The notes under the pieces are model-generated. The model was not told the origin of the DNA. It saw nothing but the letters and a program-made list of their open reading frames with translations, and ran no database searches. From positions 1-64,000 of the forward strand of contig NZ_JACESB010000007.1 in the NCBI RefSeq assembly GCF_013912005.1: DNA of 64,000 nt, read 5' to 3'. A program made the position numbers and the translations under genes. Source of the DNA: Brevundimonas sp. (GTDB lineage: Bacteria > Pseudomonadota > Alphaproteobacteria > Caulobacterales > Caulobacteraceae). Below, piece after piece: positions 35,269 to 44,440 of the stretch (its first letter is position 1; each line of letters opens with the position of its first letter).

Positions 35269-35859
35269 ATGATCCTCGTCGTCGACAACTACGACAGCTT
35301 CACCTGGAACCTGGTCCACTACCTTGCGGAGCTGGGCGCGGAGACGCGCGTGGTGCGCAACGACGACCTGACGGCGGCGGAGGCCTGGGCGCTGAAGCCG
35401 GAGGCGGTGCTGCTGTCGCCGGGCCCCTGCTCGCCCAACGAGGCCGGGATCTGTCTCGACCTCCTCGCCACGGCCCCCGAGGCCATGCCGATCTTCGGCG
35501 TCTGCCTCGGTCACCAGGCGATGGGTCAGGCCTTCGGCGGAGAGGTGGTGCGCGCCAAGGCGCTGATGCACGGCAAGACCTCCCCCATCGAGCATGAGGG
35601 CAAGGGCGTGTTCGGCGGCCTGCCGGCGCCCTTCACGGCGACCCGCTACCATTCGCTGGCGGTCCGCCGGGAGACCCTGCCGGAGGCCTTGGAGGTCACG
35701 GCCTGGACCGCCGACGGCGAGATCATGGGCCTGTCGCACCGCACCCGGCCGATCCACGGCGTCCAGTTCCACCCGGAATCGATCGCCACCGAGCACGGCC
35801 ACGACCTGCTGGCCAACTTCCTCGACCTGGCGGCGGTGAAGCGCCGGGCGATGGTCTGA
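35269..35859 (+). CDS. trpG: anthranilate synthase component II (glutaminase)
   Basis: Glutamine amidotransferase subunit of anthranilate synthase, 196 residues. [31 protein letters not shown] (Cys79 nucleophile) and [10 protein letters not shown] (His and Glu) are the class I triad. [12 protein letters not shown] and RYHSLAV are anthranilate-type. No Shine-Dalgarno is visible before the ATG, in keeping with a leaderless transcript. It could also serve folate synthesis (PabA role). Confidence 0.96.
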   Translation: MILVVDNYDSFTWNLVHYLAELGAETRVVRNDDLTAAEAWALKPEAVLLSPGPCSPNEAGICLDLLATAPEAMPIFGVCLGHQAMGQAFGGEVVRAKALMHGKTSPIEHEGKGVFGGLPAPFTATRYHSLAVRRETLPEALEVTAWTADGEIMGLSHRTRPIHGVQFHPESIATEHGHDLLANFLDLAAVKRRAMV

Positions 35860-35860
35860 G

Positions 35861-36895
35861 GTGGCCGACGCCTTCAAGCCCCTGCTGGCGAAACTGGTCG
35901 ACGGCCGCGTGCTGTCGGGCGGGGAGGCGCACGCCTTCTTCGCCGCCTGCCTGCGCGGCGAGCCGACCCCGGGCCAGGTGGCGGCCGCCGTCACCGCCCT
36001 GCGCATCCGCGGCGAGACGGTCGAGGAGATCGTCGCCTTCGCCACCGCCATGCGCGAGGCGGCGCTGACCCTGGACCACCCGTATGAGGTGGTGGACACC
36101 TGCGGCACCGGCGGCGACGGCCAGCACACCTGGAACATCTCCACCGCCACCGCCCTGGTCCTCGCCGGCGCGGGGCTGAAGGTGGCCAAGCATGGCAACC
36201 GGGCGATGAGTTCGAAATCCGGATCGTCGGACGTGCTGGCCATGCTGGGCGTCAACCTGGCGGCCACGCCGGCGCAGCAGCGCCGCTGCCTCGACGAGGC
36301 GGGCATCGCCTTCCTGTTCGCCCCGACCTATCACGGCGCCATGCGCCACGTCGGACCCGTCCGGGCCGAGATCGGCTTCCGCACCGTGTTCAACCTGCTG
36401 GGGCCGCTGTGCAATCCGGCCGGGGCGCGGCGGCAGGTGATGGGCGTCTACGACCCGGCCCTGCTGGAGCCGCTGGCGGAGGTGCTGGGCCGGCTCGGGG
36501 CCCGGCGGGCGTGGACGGTGCACGGCCAAGGGCTGGACGAGCTGACCACCACCGGCGCGACCGAGGTGGCGGAGTGGAAGGACGGCGGCGTGCGCCGCTT
36601 CGCCGTCACGCCGGAGGACGCCGGGCTGCCGCGCGCCGACATCGGCGCCCTGCGGGGCGGCGACCCCGAAGCGAACGCCGCCGCCCTGCGCGCCCTGCTG
36701 GAGGGGGCGACGGGCGCCTATCGCGACATCGTGCTGCTGAACGCCGCCGCCGCCCTGGTGGTCGCGGACAGGGCCGGGGACCTGCGCGAGGGCGCCGCGC
36801 TCGCCGCGACGGCGCTGGACGACGGCGCCGCCCGCCGGGCGCTGACCCGGCTCATCGAGGTGAGCCACCTGCCGGTCGAGGAGTCGCCGCAATGA
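35861..36895 (+). CDS. trpD: anthranilate phosphoribosyltransferase
   Basis: Transfers phosphoribosyl from PRPP to anthranilate. It has 344 residues from a GTG immediately after the trpG stop. [17 protein letters not shown] is the PRPP loop, [17 protein letters not shown] and [11 protein letters not shown] are further signatures. The stop overlaps the trpC ATG. Confidence 0.97.
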   Translation: MADAFKPLLAKLVDGRVLSGGEAHAFFAACLRGEPTPGQVAAAVTALRIRGETVEEIVAFATAMREAALTLDHPYEVVDTCGTGGDGQHTWNISTATALVLAGAGLKVAKHGNRAMSSKSGSSDVLAMLGVNLAATPAQQRRCLDEAGIAFLFAPTYHGAMRHVGPVRAEIGFRTVFNLLGPLCNPAGARRQVMGVYDPALLEPLAEVLGRLGARRAWTVHGQGLDELTTTGATEVAEWKDGGVRRFAVTPEDAGLPRADIGALRGGDPEANAAALRALLEGATGAYRDIVLLNAAAALVVADRAGDLREGAALAATALDDGAARRALTRLIEVSHLPVEESPQ

Positions 36896-37683
36896 CCGAC
36901 GTGCTGGAGCGGATCGCCGCCTACAAGCGGGAGGACGTGGCGGCGCGCAAGGCGGCGCTGTCGCAGGACGCCGTCGAGGCGCGCGCCCGCGCGGCGGCGG
37001 CCCCGCGCGGCTTCCGTGCGGCGCTGGAGCGGCATGTCGAGGCCACCGGCCGGCCGGCGCTGATCGCCGAGATCAAGAAGGCCAGCCCCTCGAAGGGGCT
37101 GATCCGCGAGGACTTCGACCCGCCGGCCCTGGCGCAGGCCTATGAGCGCGGCGGCGCGACCTGCCTGTCGGTGCTGACCGACGGGCCGAGCTTCCAGGGC
37201 GACGACGCCTTCCTCGCCGCCGCCCGCGCGGCGACCGCCCTGCCCTGCCTGCGCAAGGACTTCCTCGTCGATCCCTGGCAGGTGGCCGAGAGCCGGGCGC
37301 TGGGGGCCGACTGCATCCTGATCATCCTCGCCATGATCGACGACGCCCTCGCCGCCGAACTGCTGGCCGAGGCCGAACGCCTCGGCATGGACGCCCTGGT
37401 CGAGACCCACGACGAGGCCGAGATGGAACGCGCCTGCCGTCTGGGCGGCGACCTGGTCGGGATCAACAACCGCTCCCTGCGCACCTTCGCAGTCGACCTC
37501 GAGACGACGGAGCGGCTGGCCATGCTCAGCCCGGTCCGCGCCCTGCTGGTGGCCGAAAGCGGCATCTTCACCCCGGACGACGTGGCGCGCGTCTCGGCGG
37601 CCCACGCCCAGGCCATCCTCGTCGGCGAAAGCCTGATGCGCCAGGCGGACGTGGAGGCGGCGACGCGAAGTTTGCTGGCCTGA
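36892..37683 (+). CDS. trpC: indole-3-glycerol phosphate synthase
   Basis: Closes the indole ring of CdRP; 263-residue TIM barrel. [25 protein letters not shown] and [15 protein letters not shown] are family signatures with the catalytic Lys and Glu residues. ATG overlapping the trpD stop. End of the trpGDC run. Confidence 0.97.
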   Translation: MTDVLERIAAYKREDVAARKAALSQDAVEARARAAAAPRGFRAALERHVEATGRPALIAEIKKASPSKGLIREDFDPPALAQAYERGGATCLSVLTDGPSFQGDDAFLAAARAATALPCLRKDFLVDPWQVAESRALGADCILIILAMIDDALAAELLAEAERLGMDALVETHDEAEMERACRLGGDLVGINNRSLRTFAVDLETTERLAMLSPVRALLVAESGIFTPDDVARVSAAHAQAILVGESLMRQADVEAATRSLLA

Positions 37684-37755
37684 CGCGCAACTCCAGCTTG
37701 AACAGCCGCCCCCGTTTCTGCAGTCTGCCCGACGCTGATCGCTTCAGGAGCTCCG

Positions 37756-38007
37756 GTGACCGATCTTCACCTGGCACGGGGCCCAAGGCCTGACCGGATG
37801 GCGCTGGCCTTCGCTGCGCTGGCGATTCTTCTGTTCGGCGCACGGACATTCACCGTCGGTCTCGGCGGCGCCGACTGGCTGGAGGCGGCTTTCGGGTGGG
37901 CGTCGCTGGCGGCGGCCCATCTCAGCGGCTGGCGCACGGCGCTCCACGTTCGCCGCTGGCGAAGCCGACGGCGGGAAGCCGCCTCGCAGCCGGTAACCGG
38001 ACCTTAA
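37756..38007 (+). CDS. small hypothetical membrane protein
   Basis: An 83-residue protein starting at a GTG with CAGGAGCTCC before it. One or two hydrophobic segments (MALAFAALAILLFGAR, then FGWASLAAAHLSGW) suggest a membrane protein; the C terminus is basic (RRWRSRRREAA). It lies between trpC and lexA, where other Caulobacteraceae often carry molybdenum-cofactor genes. I do not recognise it. Confidence 0.65.
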   Translation: MTDLHLARGPRPDRMALAFAALAILLFGARTFTVGLGGADWLEAAFGWASLAAAHLSGWRTALHVRRWRSRRREAASQPVTGP

Positions 38008-38047
38008 CCGGAACAGCACAGGAACACCTTGTGGACGTTTGCGGTTT

Positions 38048-38062
38048 GTTCCGTTAGCGTTC
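38048..38062 (+). promoter_or_regulatory. alphaproteobacterial SOS box (LexA operator)
   Basis: GTTC-CGTTAGC-GTTC, an exact GTTC-N7-GTTC direct repeat, is the LexA operator of alphaproteobacteria. It lies 28 bases upstream of the lexA start, so LexA should repress its own gene. Confidence 0.85.
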
Positions 38063-38090
38063 CCGGAACGGGATTCGCCTCGAGGTCTCC

Positions 38091-38783
38091 ATGCTCACGC
38101 GCAAACAGCACGAACTGCTGATGTTCATCCACGAACGGATCAAGGAGACCGGCGTCTCCCCGTCCTTCGACGAGATGAAGGAGGCGCTCGACCTGGCGTC
38201 GAAGTCGGGCATTCACCGGCTGATCACGGCCCTGGAGGAGCGCGGCTTCATCCGCCGGCTGGCCCACCGGGCGCGGGCGCTGGAGGTGGTCAAGCTGCCC
38301 GAGCAGGCGACGACCGGCGCCCCGCGCGGCCGGCCCGGCTTCACCCCGGGGGTGATCGAGGGCGGCGGCCGGCCGGCCCCGGCCGAACCGGCCAACGACA
38401 CCCGCGAACTGTCGCTGATGGGCAAGATCGCCGCAGGCACCCCGATCGACGCCATCGAGCACGAGCGGGCCCGCTACCCGGTGCCGGAGGCCATGCTCGG
38501 CGCCGGCGAGCACTACCTGCTCGAGATTGAGGGCGATTCGATGATCGAGGCCGGCATCCTCGACGGCGACATGGTGATCATCAAATCGACCGACCACGCC
38601 AACTCGGGCGAGATCGTCGTCGCCCTGGTCGAGGGCGAGCAGGCGACGCTGAAGCGGCTGCGCAAGAAGGGCGCGTCGATCGCGCTCGAGCCCGCCAACC
38701 GCAACTACGAGACCAAGATCTTCGGCGCCGACCAGGTGGCGGTGCAGGGCAAGCTGGTCGGACTCATCCGCCGCTACCACTGA
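38091..38783 (+). CDS. lexA: LexA repressor
   Basis: SOS regulator and self-cleaving protease of 230 residues. The N-terminal winged helix (about 1-65, [36 protein letters not shown]) binds DNA; a long Pro-rich linker typical of alphaproteobacterial LexA follows. The cleavage bond is Ala115-Gly116 (IAAGTPID), with Ser150 (GDSMIEAGI) and Lys188 (QATLKRL) as the catalytic pair. The SOS box upstream fits autoregulation. Confidence 0.97.
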   Translation: MLTRKQHELLMFIHERIKETGVSPSFDEMKEALDLASKSGIHRLITALEERGFIRRLAHRARALEVVKLPEQATTGAPRGRPGFTPGVIEGGGRPAPAEPANDTRELSLMGKIAAGTPIDAIEHERARYPVPEAMLGAGEHYLLEIEGDSMIEAGILDGDMVIIKSTDHANSGEIVVALVEGEQATLKRLRKKGASIALEPANRNYETKIFGADQVAVQGKLVGLIRRYH

Positions 38784-38800
38784 TCGCGCTGCGGCCCCGT

Positions 38801-38878
38801 CCCGGCTCTCCGCTGCGCTTCGGCCGGGATGACAGGGACGGCGCTTCCCTTCGAGCGGGAGGCCCCTTGTCATCCCGG
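38801..38878. repeat. palindromic intergenic repeat between lexA and comEC
   Basis: CCCGGC (38801-38806) and GCCGGG (38823-38828) form one stem. The following CCGGGATGACA (38824-38834) is matched by TGTCATCCCGG (38869-38879), an 11-bp exact inverted repeat. The phrase CGGCCGGGATGAC is a familiar dispersed repeat in this group of bacteria. The right half contains the comEC stop codon (38870-38872). It could act as a two-way terminator for the convergent genes. Confidence 0.6.
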
Positions 38879-41047
38879 AGACGGCGCGGCCGTCATCCGG
38901 GACCACGGGCGGTCGCCCCGGGCGTCCGCCGTCCACGACGCCCGCCACCGGCCCGCCGCCGGCGGCCCGTCCCGCCACAGCTCCACGGCCCCGCCGCGCG
39001 CCAAGTCGACGCCGTCCAGCACCAGCCTGCCGTCGCAGACCGCCGGCAGGGCGGCGACCTCGGCGCGGACGGCGACGACCGCGGCGGACCGGCACATCCC
39101 GGCGATCTCCGCCGGCTGCGGCGGCCGGCGCCCCCACCACAGGGCCACCGGTCCGGCTTCGAGGGCGGTCGGCGCGCAGGCGAGGCGTGAGCAGGCCCAT
39201 CCTTCCGCCGGCCGCGCCGCCGCCGTCAGGCCCCGCCGTCGCGACCAGACGTCGACCGCGAACTCACGGACGCCGGGGCGGACAACCACCGCCTCGCGGC
39301 CCCTCACATAGGCGGCCTGGGTCCCGCCGTCCCCGATCCACAGGTCCGGGGCCGGGGGGCGCGGCCACAGCAGGACGGCGCAGGCGAACGGCAGCCCGAG
39401 CCAGCGCAGCGGTCCGCGCCACAGGCAGATGAACAGCACGCCCAGGAAGGCGACCGGCAGGGCGGCGTCCGGCGCGCTGGCGACGGTGCGCACCGCGCCG
39501 GGAAGCCCCGCCGCCTGGCGGCCGACGGCGAGGGTCGCGTCGATCCCCTGCCCCGCCAGCCACAGGAAAGGCCCGCCCAGCCCCGCGGGCTCCAGCAGGG
39601 CGCCGAGGGCCAGGGCGGGCATGACCAGGAAGTCCGAAAGCGGCGCCACCGTCAGATTCGCCGCCAGGCCGTACATGGCCACCCGGTTGAAGTGCTGCAT
39701 GGCGAACGGTCCGGTCGCCGCGCCCGCGACGAGGCTGGCCAGCACCGCCGCCCCCAGCCAGGCGCCCATGCGTTGCACCGCCAGGATCGGCCACGGGGCC
39801 GAGATCTCCTTCGGCCGCCGCGGCCACGCCTCGACCAGGGCGACCAGGGCGGCGGTGGCCGCGAAGGACATCTGGAAGCCGGGCGTGACGATGGCCTCCG
39901 GCTGCAGCGCCAGCACGACGAGGGCGGCGACGGCGAGGGCGTGCATGGTGATCGCCTGCCGGTCCAGCAGCACGGCGACGAAGGCGATGCCCGCGGTGAT
40001 CGCCGCCCGTTCGGCCGGGGGCGGAGCGCCGGAGACCACCAGATAGACGCTCACCGCCAGCAGGCCGGCGACCGCCGCCACCTTCTTGCCGGGCGCGCGC
40101 AGCGCCAACCACGGCCAGGCCGCGACGAGCAGCCGCACGAGAAAGAAGGCGAAGCCGCCGACCACCGCCATGTGCAGGCCGGAGATCGACAGGATGTGGG
40201 CGATGCCGGAGTCGCGCATCGCCTCGACCTCGTCCGGGTCGAGCCAGGCCTCGTGACCCGTGGTCATGGCCGCCGCGACGCCGCCTGTCCGGGGGCCGAG
40301 GCGCGCCACGATCCGCCGGGCGAGATCGTAGCGGACGGCGTTCACCGCCATCACCTGCCGCAGCCGCCACGGCGGCTCCGGCAGCAGGGCCGGCCGGGTC
40401 TCGCCGACGGCGAGGGCGACGCCGCCGATGCGCTGGAAGAAGGCGGCCCGCCCGAAGTCGTGGGCCCCGGGGCTGGCGGGGGCCGGCGGCGGATTGAGGA
40501 TGGCGTAGAGACGCACCGGCGTCCCCGGCGGCGGCGCCTCGCCGCGGAGGGTGGCGCGCAGGCGGACGGGGGTGGCCTCCGGCGCCAGGCCGCGGATCCG
40601 CACCGGCGCCAGCACGACGCGGGGTCCGGCAGCCCCGGGGCTGTCGACGTCCACCACCCAGCCCTCGATGACCGTCGGGCCGTCGCTGGCGGGGGCGACG
40701 GGGGCGGCGACGGATTCGGTGCGCAGCCGCGCCGTCGCCAGACCGAGGGCCAGGCAGGCCAGCAGCATCAGCGGCAGGGTCCACGCCCGTCCGGCCCCGC
40801 GCCGCCGGACCGCCTGCCAGACGCCGGCCGCCGCCGCCGCCACGATCACGAGCGGCGCGACCGGCGGCTCGGACGGCAGGCCGAAGTAGACGGCGCAGCC
40901 GCCGCCGAACGCCACCGGGGCCCACAGCCGCCAGCGCAGGGCCTGGGCGGCGATCTGGTCCCGCAGGAAGCGCCGCGCCCGCGCCGCCGGGGTGGGCTTC
41001 GCCGCGTCGGGCGCTATAAGGGCCGCCCGAACGGACCGACCCGCCAT
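38870..41047 (-). CDS. ComEC/Rec2 family competence membrane protein
   Basis: DNA-uptake channel homologue of about 725 residues. The N-terminal half holds several helices and the soluble OB-like domain (VIEGWVVDVDSPG, APVRIRGLAPE). The competence domain shows DSGIAHILSISGLHMAVVGG and further helices to about residue 590. The C-terminal metallo-hydrolase domain is degenerate (WIGDGGTQAAYVRG, no HxHxDH). The start is uncertain: an ATG at 41047 overlaps the gltX ATG within CATG, an ATG at 41080 is inside gltX, and no good start lies just downstream. Confidence 0.85.
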   Translation of the reverse strand: MAGRSVRAALIAPDAAKPTPAARARRFLRDQIAAQALRWRLWAPVAFGGGCAVYFGLPSEPPVAPLVIVAAAAAGVWQAVRRRGAGRAWTLPLMLLACLALGLATARLRTESVAAPVAPASDGPTVIEGWVVDVDSPGAAGPRVVLAPVRIRGLAPEATPVRLRATLRGEAPPPGTPVRLYAILNPPPAPASPGAHDFGRAAFFQRIGGVALAVGETRPALLPEPPWRLRQVMAVNAVRYDLARRIVARLGPRTGGVAAAMTTGHEAWLDPDEVEAMRDSGIAHILSISGLHMAVVGGFAFFLVRLLVAAWPWLALRAPGKKVAAVAGLLAVSVYLVVSGAPPPAERAAITAGIAFVAVLLDRQAITMHALAVAALVVLALQPEAIVTPGFQMSFAATAALVALVEAWPRRPKEISAPWPILAVQRMGAWLGAAVLASLVAGAATGPFAMQHFNRVAMYGLAANLTVAPLSDFLVMPALALGALLEPAGLGGPFLWLAGQGIDATLAVGRQAAGLPGAVRTVASAPDAALPVAFLGVLFICLWRGPLRWLGLPFACAVLLWPRPPAPDLWIGDGGTQAAYVRGREAVVVRPGVREFAVDVWSRRRGLTAAARPAEGWACSRLACAPTALEAGPVALWWGRRPPQPAEIAGMCRSAAVVAVRAEVAALPAVCDGRLVLDGVDLARGGAVELWRDGPPAAGRWRASWTADARGDRPWSRMTAAPSPG
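41013..41020 (+). promoter_or_regulatory. candidate gltX -10 element
   Basis: GCTATAAG matches the Caulobacter housekeeping -10 (gCTANAwC) well and lies 25 bases upstream of the gltX ATG, inside the 5' end of the divergent comEC frame. No clear -35 is visible (GC-rich CTTCGC nearby). Confidence 0.4.
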
Positions 41048-42467
41048 GACCTCACCTGACCCGAAGCCCGAAGTGGTCACCCGCTTCGCCCCCTCGCCGA
41101 CCGGCTATCTTCACATAGGCGGCGCCAGAACGGCGTTATTCAACTACCTGTACGCGCGCGGGCGCAACGGAAAGTTTCTCGTCCGCATCGAGGACACCGA
41201 CCGCGAGCGCTCCACCGACGCGGCGGTGAAGGCGATCTTCGACGGTCTGGCCTGGCTGGAGCTGTTCGCCGACGAGGAACCGGTCTTCCAGGCTTCCCGC
41301 GCCGACCGGCACCGCCAAGTCGTCGACCTGCTGCTGGAAAGCGGCTGCGCCTACCGCGACTTCCTGACCGCCGAGGAGACCGGCGCCCTGCGGGACGCCG
41401 CCAAGGCGGAGGGCCGGCCCTTCGAGTCGCCCTGGCGCGACCGCGAGCCGACCGTCGACGACCTCGCCCGCCCGCACACCGTCCGCTTCCGCCGGCCGCT
41501 CGACAGCGCCGTGGTCGTCGAGGACGCCGTGCAGGGACAGGTGCGCTGGGACTCCGCGGCCCTGGACGATCTGGTGATCCTGCGCTCCGACGGGGCGCCG
41601 ACCTACAACCTCGCCGTGGTGGTCGACGACCACGACATGGGCGTGACCCACGTCATCCGCGGCGACGACCACCTCAACAACGCCGCTCGTCAATCGTTGA
41701 TCTACGACGCCCTCGGCTGGCCGCGGCCGGTGTTCGCCCATATCCCGCTGATCCACGGCCCCGACGGCGCCAAGCTCTCCAAGCGCCACGGCGCGCAGGC
41801 GGTGCACGAATACGCCGAGATGGGCTACCTGCCCGAGGCCATGCGCAACTATCTCGCCCGGCTCGGCTGGAGCCACGGCGACGACGAGCTGTTCTCGGAC
41901 GAGCAGGCCCGGGCGTGGTTCGACCTGTCCGGCGTGGGCAAGGCCCCCGCCCGGCTGGACTTCGACAAGCTGGCCCACGTCAACGCCCACTGGATCCGCA
42001 TGGCCGAGGACGATCGCCTGGCCAAGCTCACGCTGGACGTCCACCTCGCGCGCGGCCACGCCCTCGGCGAGAACGACGAAGCCCGGCTGCTGCAGGCCAT
42101 GCCCTTCGTGAAGGACCGGGCGAAGACCACCCTCGAACTCGCCGACCAGACCGCCTTCGTGCTGAAGTCCCGCCCGCTCGCCCTCGACGACAAGGGCCGC
42201 GCCCTGCTGTCCGGCGAGTCCGGCGAGCGGATCGGGCGACTGCGCGATCGGCTGGCGCTGTTCGCGAGCTGGGACGTCTTCGCTCTCGAGGCGGAGCTGA
42301 AGGCCTTCGCCGGGGAGGAGGCCGTGGGCTTCGGCAAGATCGGCCCGGCCGTCCGCGCCGCCCTTGCCGGCGGGTCCCCGTCGCCGGATATCGCGAAAAC
42401 GTTGGCGGCTTTGGGGCGGGAAGAAGCCCTCGGGCGCTTGGACGATGCGCTGCAACAGACTAAGTGA
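41046..42467 (+). CDS. gltX: glutamyl-tRNA synthetase
   Basis: Charges tRNA-Glu (and possibly tRNA-Gln). It has 473 residues. The HIGH-type motif is [24 protein letters not shown] and the KMSKS-type KLSKRHG are present, and [14 protein letters not shown] is the class-Ib signature. The C-terminal helical part binds the anticodon. Divergent from comEC and upstream of gltA. Confidence 0.97.
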   Translation: MTSPDPKPEVVTRFAPSPTGYLHIGGARTALFNYLYARGRNGKFLVRIEDTDRERSTDAAVKAIFDGLAWLELFADEEPVFQASRADRHRQVVDLLLESGCAYRDFLTAEETGALRDAAKAEGRPFESPWRDREPTVDDLARPHTVRFRRPLDSAVVVEDAVQGQVRWDSAALDDLVILRSDGAPTYNLAVVVDDHDMGVTHVIRGDDHLNNAARQSLIYDALGWPRPVFAHIPLIHGPDGAKLSKRHGAQAVHEYAEMGYLPEAMRNYLARLGWSHGDDELFSDEQARAWFDLSGVGKAPARLDFDKLAHVNAHWIRMAEDDRLAKLTLDVHLARGHALGENDEARLLQAMPFVKDRAKTTLELADQTAFVLKSRPLALDDKGRALLSGESGERIGRLRDRLALFASWDVFALEAELKAFAGEEAVGFGKIGPAVRAALAGGSPSPDIAKTLAALGREEALGRLDDALQQTK

Positions 42468-42535
42468 CGTTCACAATCGAAACGCGGCCGGCGCCTCCCC
42501 GCGCCGGGCCGCCGCAGAATCGCGAAGGGGCGCAT

Positions 42536-43837
42536 ATGACCGAACAAGCCAAGGCCGCCGGCACGGCGAAGCTCACCTACGGCGACAAGTCCGTCGATCT
42601 GCCGGTGCTCTCGGGCTCCACCGGTCCCGACGTCATCGACATCCGCAAGCTGTACGGCGCCACCGACGCCTTCACCTATGACCCGGGCTTCACCTCGACC
42701 GCCAGCTGCGAGTCGGCCCTGACCTTCATCGACGGCGACAAGGGCGTGCTGCTGCACCGCGGCTACCCGATCGACCAGCTGGCCTCGAAGTCGAACTTCG
42801 TCGAGGTCTGCCACCTCCTGCTGCACGGCGAGCTGCCGACGGCGGCGGAGTACGAGTCGTTCGAGAACAGCATCACCATGCACACGATGCTGCACTCGCA
42901 GTTCGACCGCTTCTTCGAGGGCTTCCGCCGCGATGCCCACCCGATGGCGATCATGGTCGGCACGGTCGGCGCCCTGTCGGCCTTCTACCACGACAGCCTG
43001 GACATCCACGATCCGGTCCAGCGCAACATCTCGGCCATCCGCCTGATCGCCAAGATGCCGACCATCGCCGCCCGGGCCTACAAGTACTCGGTCGGGCAGC
43101 CGTTCGTGTCGCCGCGCAACGACCTGAACTACGCCGAGAATTTCCTGCGCATGTGCTTCGCCGTGCCGGCCGAGGACTATGTGGTCAATCCGGTGCTGGC
43201 GCGGGCCATGGACCGCATCTTCATCCTCCACGCCGACCACGAGCAGAACGCCTCCACCTCGACCGTCCGCCTGGCGGGCTCGTCGGGCGCCAATCCGTTC
43301 GCCTGCATCGCCGCCGGCATCGCCTGCCTGTGGGGCCCGTCGCACGGCGGCGCCAACGAGGAGGCGCTGAACATGCTCAAGGAGATCGGCACGCCGGACC
43401 GGATCCCCGAGTTCATCGAGGGCGTGAAGGCCAAGAAATACAAGCTGATGGGCTTCGGCCACCGGGTCTACAAGAACTACGACCCGCGCGCGAAGGTGAT
43501 GCAGCAGAGCGCCCACGAGGTGCTGGAGGCCGTCGGCGATCCGAACGACCCGCTGCTGCAGGTCGCCCGCGAGCTCGAGAAGGTCGCGCTGAACGACGAG
43601 TACTTCATCGAGCGCAAGCTGTTCCCGAACGTCGACTTCTACTCGGGCATCACCCTGTCGGCGATGGGCTTCCCGACCTCGATGTTCACCGTCCTGTTCG
43701 CCCTGGCGCGCACCGTCGGCTGGATCGCCCAGTGGCAGGAGATGATGGAGGACCCGTCGCAGAAGATCGGCCGCCCGCGTCAGCTGTACACCGGCCCGAC
43801 GGAGCGGGACTACGTGCCGATCCAGAACCGCGGCTGA
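42536..43837 (+). CDS. gltA: citrate synthase
   Basis: Type II citrate synthase of 433 residues (oxaloacetate plus acetyl-CoA to citrate). [19 protein letters not shown] and [13 protein letters not shown] hold the catalytic His residues, and NVDFYSGI gives the catalytic Asp. ATG at 42536 is chosen over an earlier in-frame codon because AAGGGG lies seven bases before it. Confidence 0.98.
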   Translation: MTEQAKAAGTAKLTYGDKSVDLPVLSGSTGPDVIDIRKLYGATDAFTYDPGFTSTASCESALTFIDGDKGVLLHRGYPIDQLASKSNFVEVCHLLLHGELPTAAEYESFENSITMHTMLHSQFDRFFEGFRRDAHPMAIMVGTVGALSAFYHDSLDIHDPVQRNISAIRLIAKMPTIAARAYKYSVGQPFVSPRNDLNYAENFLRMCFAVPAEDYVVNPVLARAMDRIFILHADHEQNASTSTVRLAGSSGANPFACIAAGIACLWGPSHGGANEEALNMLKEIGTPDRIPEFIEGVKAKKYKLMGFGHRVYKNYDPRAKVMQQSAHEVLEAVGDPNDPLLQVARELEKVALNDEYFIERKLFPNVDFYSGITLSAMGFPTSMFTVLFALARTVGWIAQWQEMMEDPSQKIGRPRQLYTGPTERDYVPIQNRG

Positions 43838-43853
43838 TCGCCTGCGGCCAGGC

Positions 43854-44354
43854 TCAGAACGAGGGCGTCGGAGCGGGAGCTCCGGCGCCTTCGTCGTTCC
43901 GGACGTCCCGGCGGTGCGGCAGGGGCAGATCCTGCGGCGGAAGCGGCCCCAGCTCGACGCCGATGTCGCGCGTTCGCCAGCGGAGCAGGCGGACCTGAAG
44001 GCGCGTCGCCTCCCGGTCGAGCGGCGTCTCGAGCGCCAGTCCGGCCCCGGGGGCCAGATGCGCCGCACGCGCCTCCAGCCCGCCGACGCGGCGGCCGCAC
44101 CGGTCGAGAAGGCGGATCTCCACCGCCACATGGTGGCAGACGTCCCGCGCGCGGCTCCTGAGGTCGCCGCACCAGACGAGGGATCCGGACGCCGCGCGGC
44201 GCACGGGCCCGGGGACCAGTATGAGGTCGTCCCGCTCGGTTCCGACCGGGTCGACCTGGATCGAAAGCCCCCGCAGCCCCGCGCCGCCCTCGGCGCTGGC
44301 GATGGTCCACCGCCGTCCCTCTCTCAATCCGCCGATTTCCGCCTGATCAAGCAT
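43854..44354 (-). CDS. hypothetical protein
   Basis: A 166-residue protein with a very good ribosome site (GGAGG, seven bases before the ATG). The composition is beta-rich: WTIASAEGGAGLRGLSIQVD, LVWCGDLRSRARDVCHHVAVEIRL and TRDIGVELGPLP, suggesting a small beta-barrel, perhaps PilZ- or CBM-like, but I cannot name the fold. The tail is Pro/Ala-rich. It is divergent from the winged-helix/membrane gene, 86 bases away, so the two may be co-regulated. Confidence 0.7.
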   Translation of the reverse strand: MLDQAEIGGLREGRRWTIASAEGGAGLRGLSIQVDPVGTERDDLILVPGPVRRAASGSLVWCGDLRSRARDVCHHVAVEIRLLDRCGRRVGGLEARAAHLAPGAGLALETPLDREATRLQVRLLRWRTRDIGVELGPLPPQDLPLPHRRDVRNDEGAGAPAPTPSF

Positions 44355-44440
44355 TGCCTTGCCTCCGTCGCTGGGGGAGGTTCGAGCCTGCCTTCGCGCC
44401 CGCTGAGCGGCATGAGCAAGTGATGAGGTTGTGCTGAAAC

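Noticed and set aside
38028-38046. Possible EcfG/sigma-T promoter (GGAAC ... CGTT) upstream of lexA
   Set aside because: Spacing between GGAAC and CGTT is about 10 or 21 bases, not the 16-17 required.
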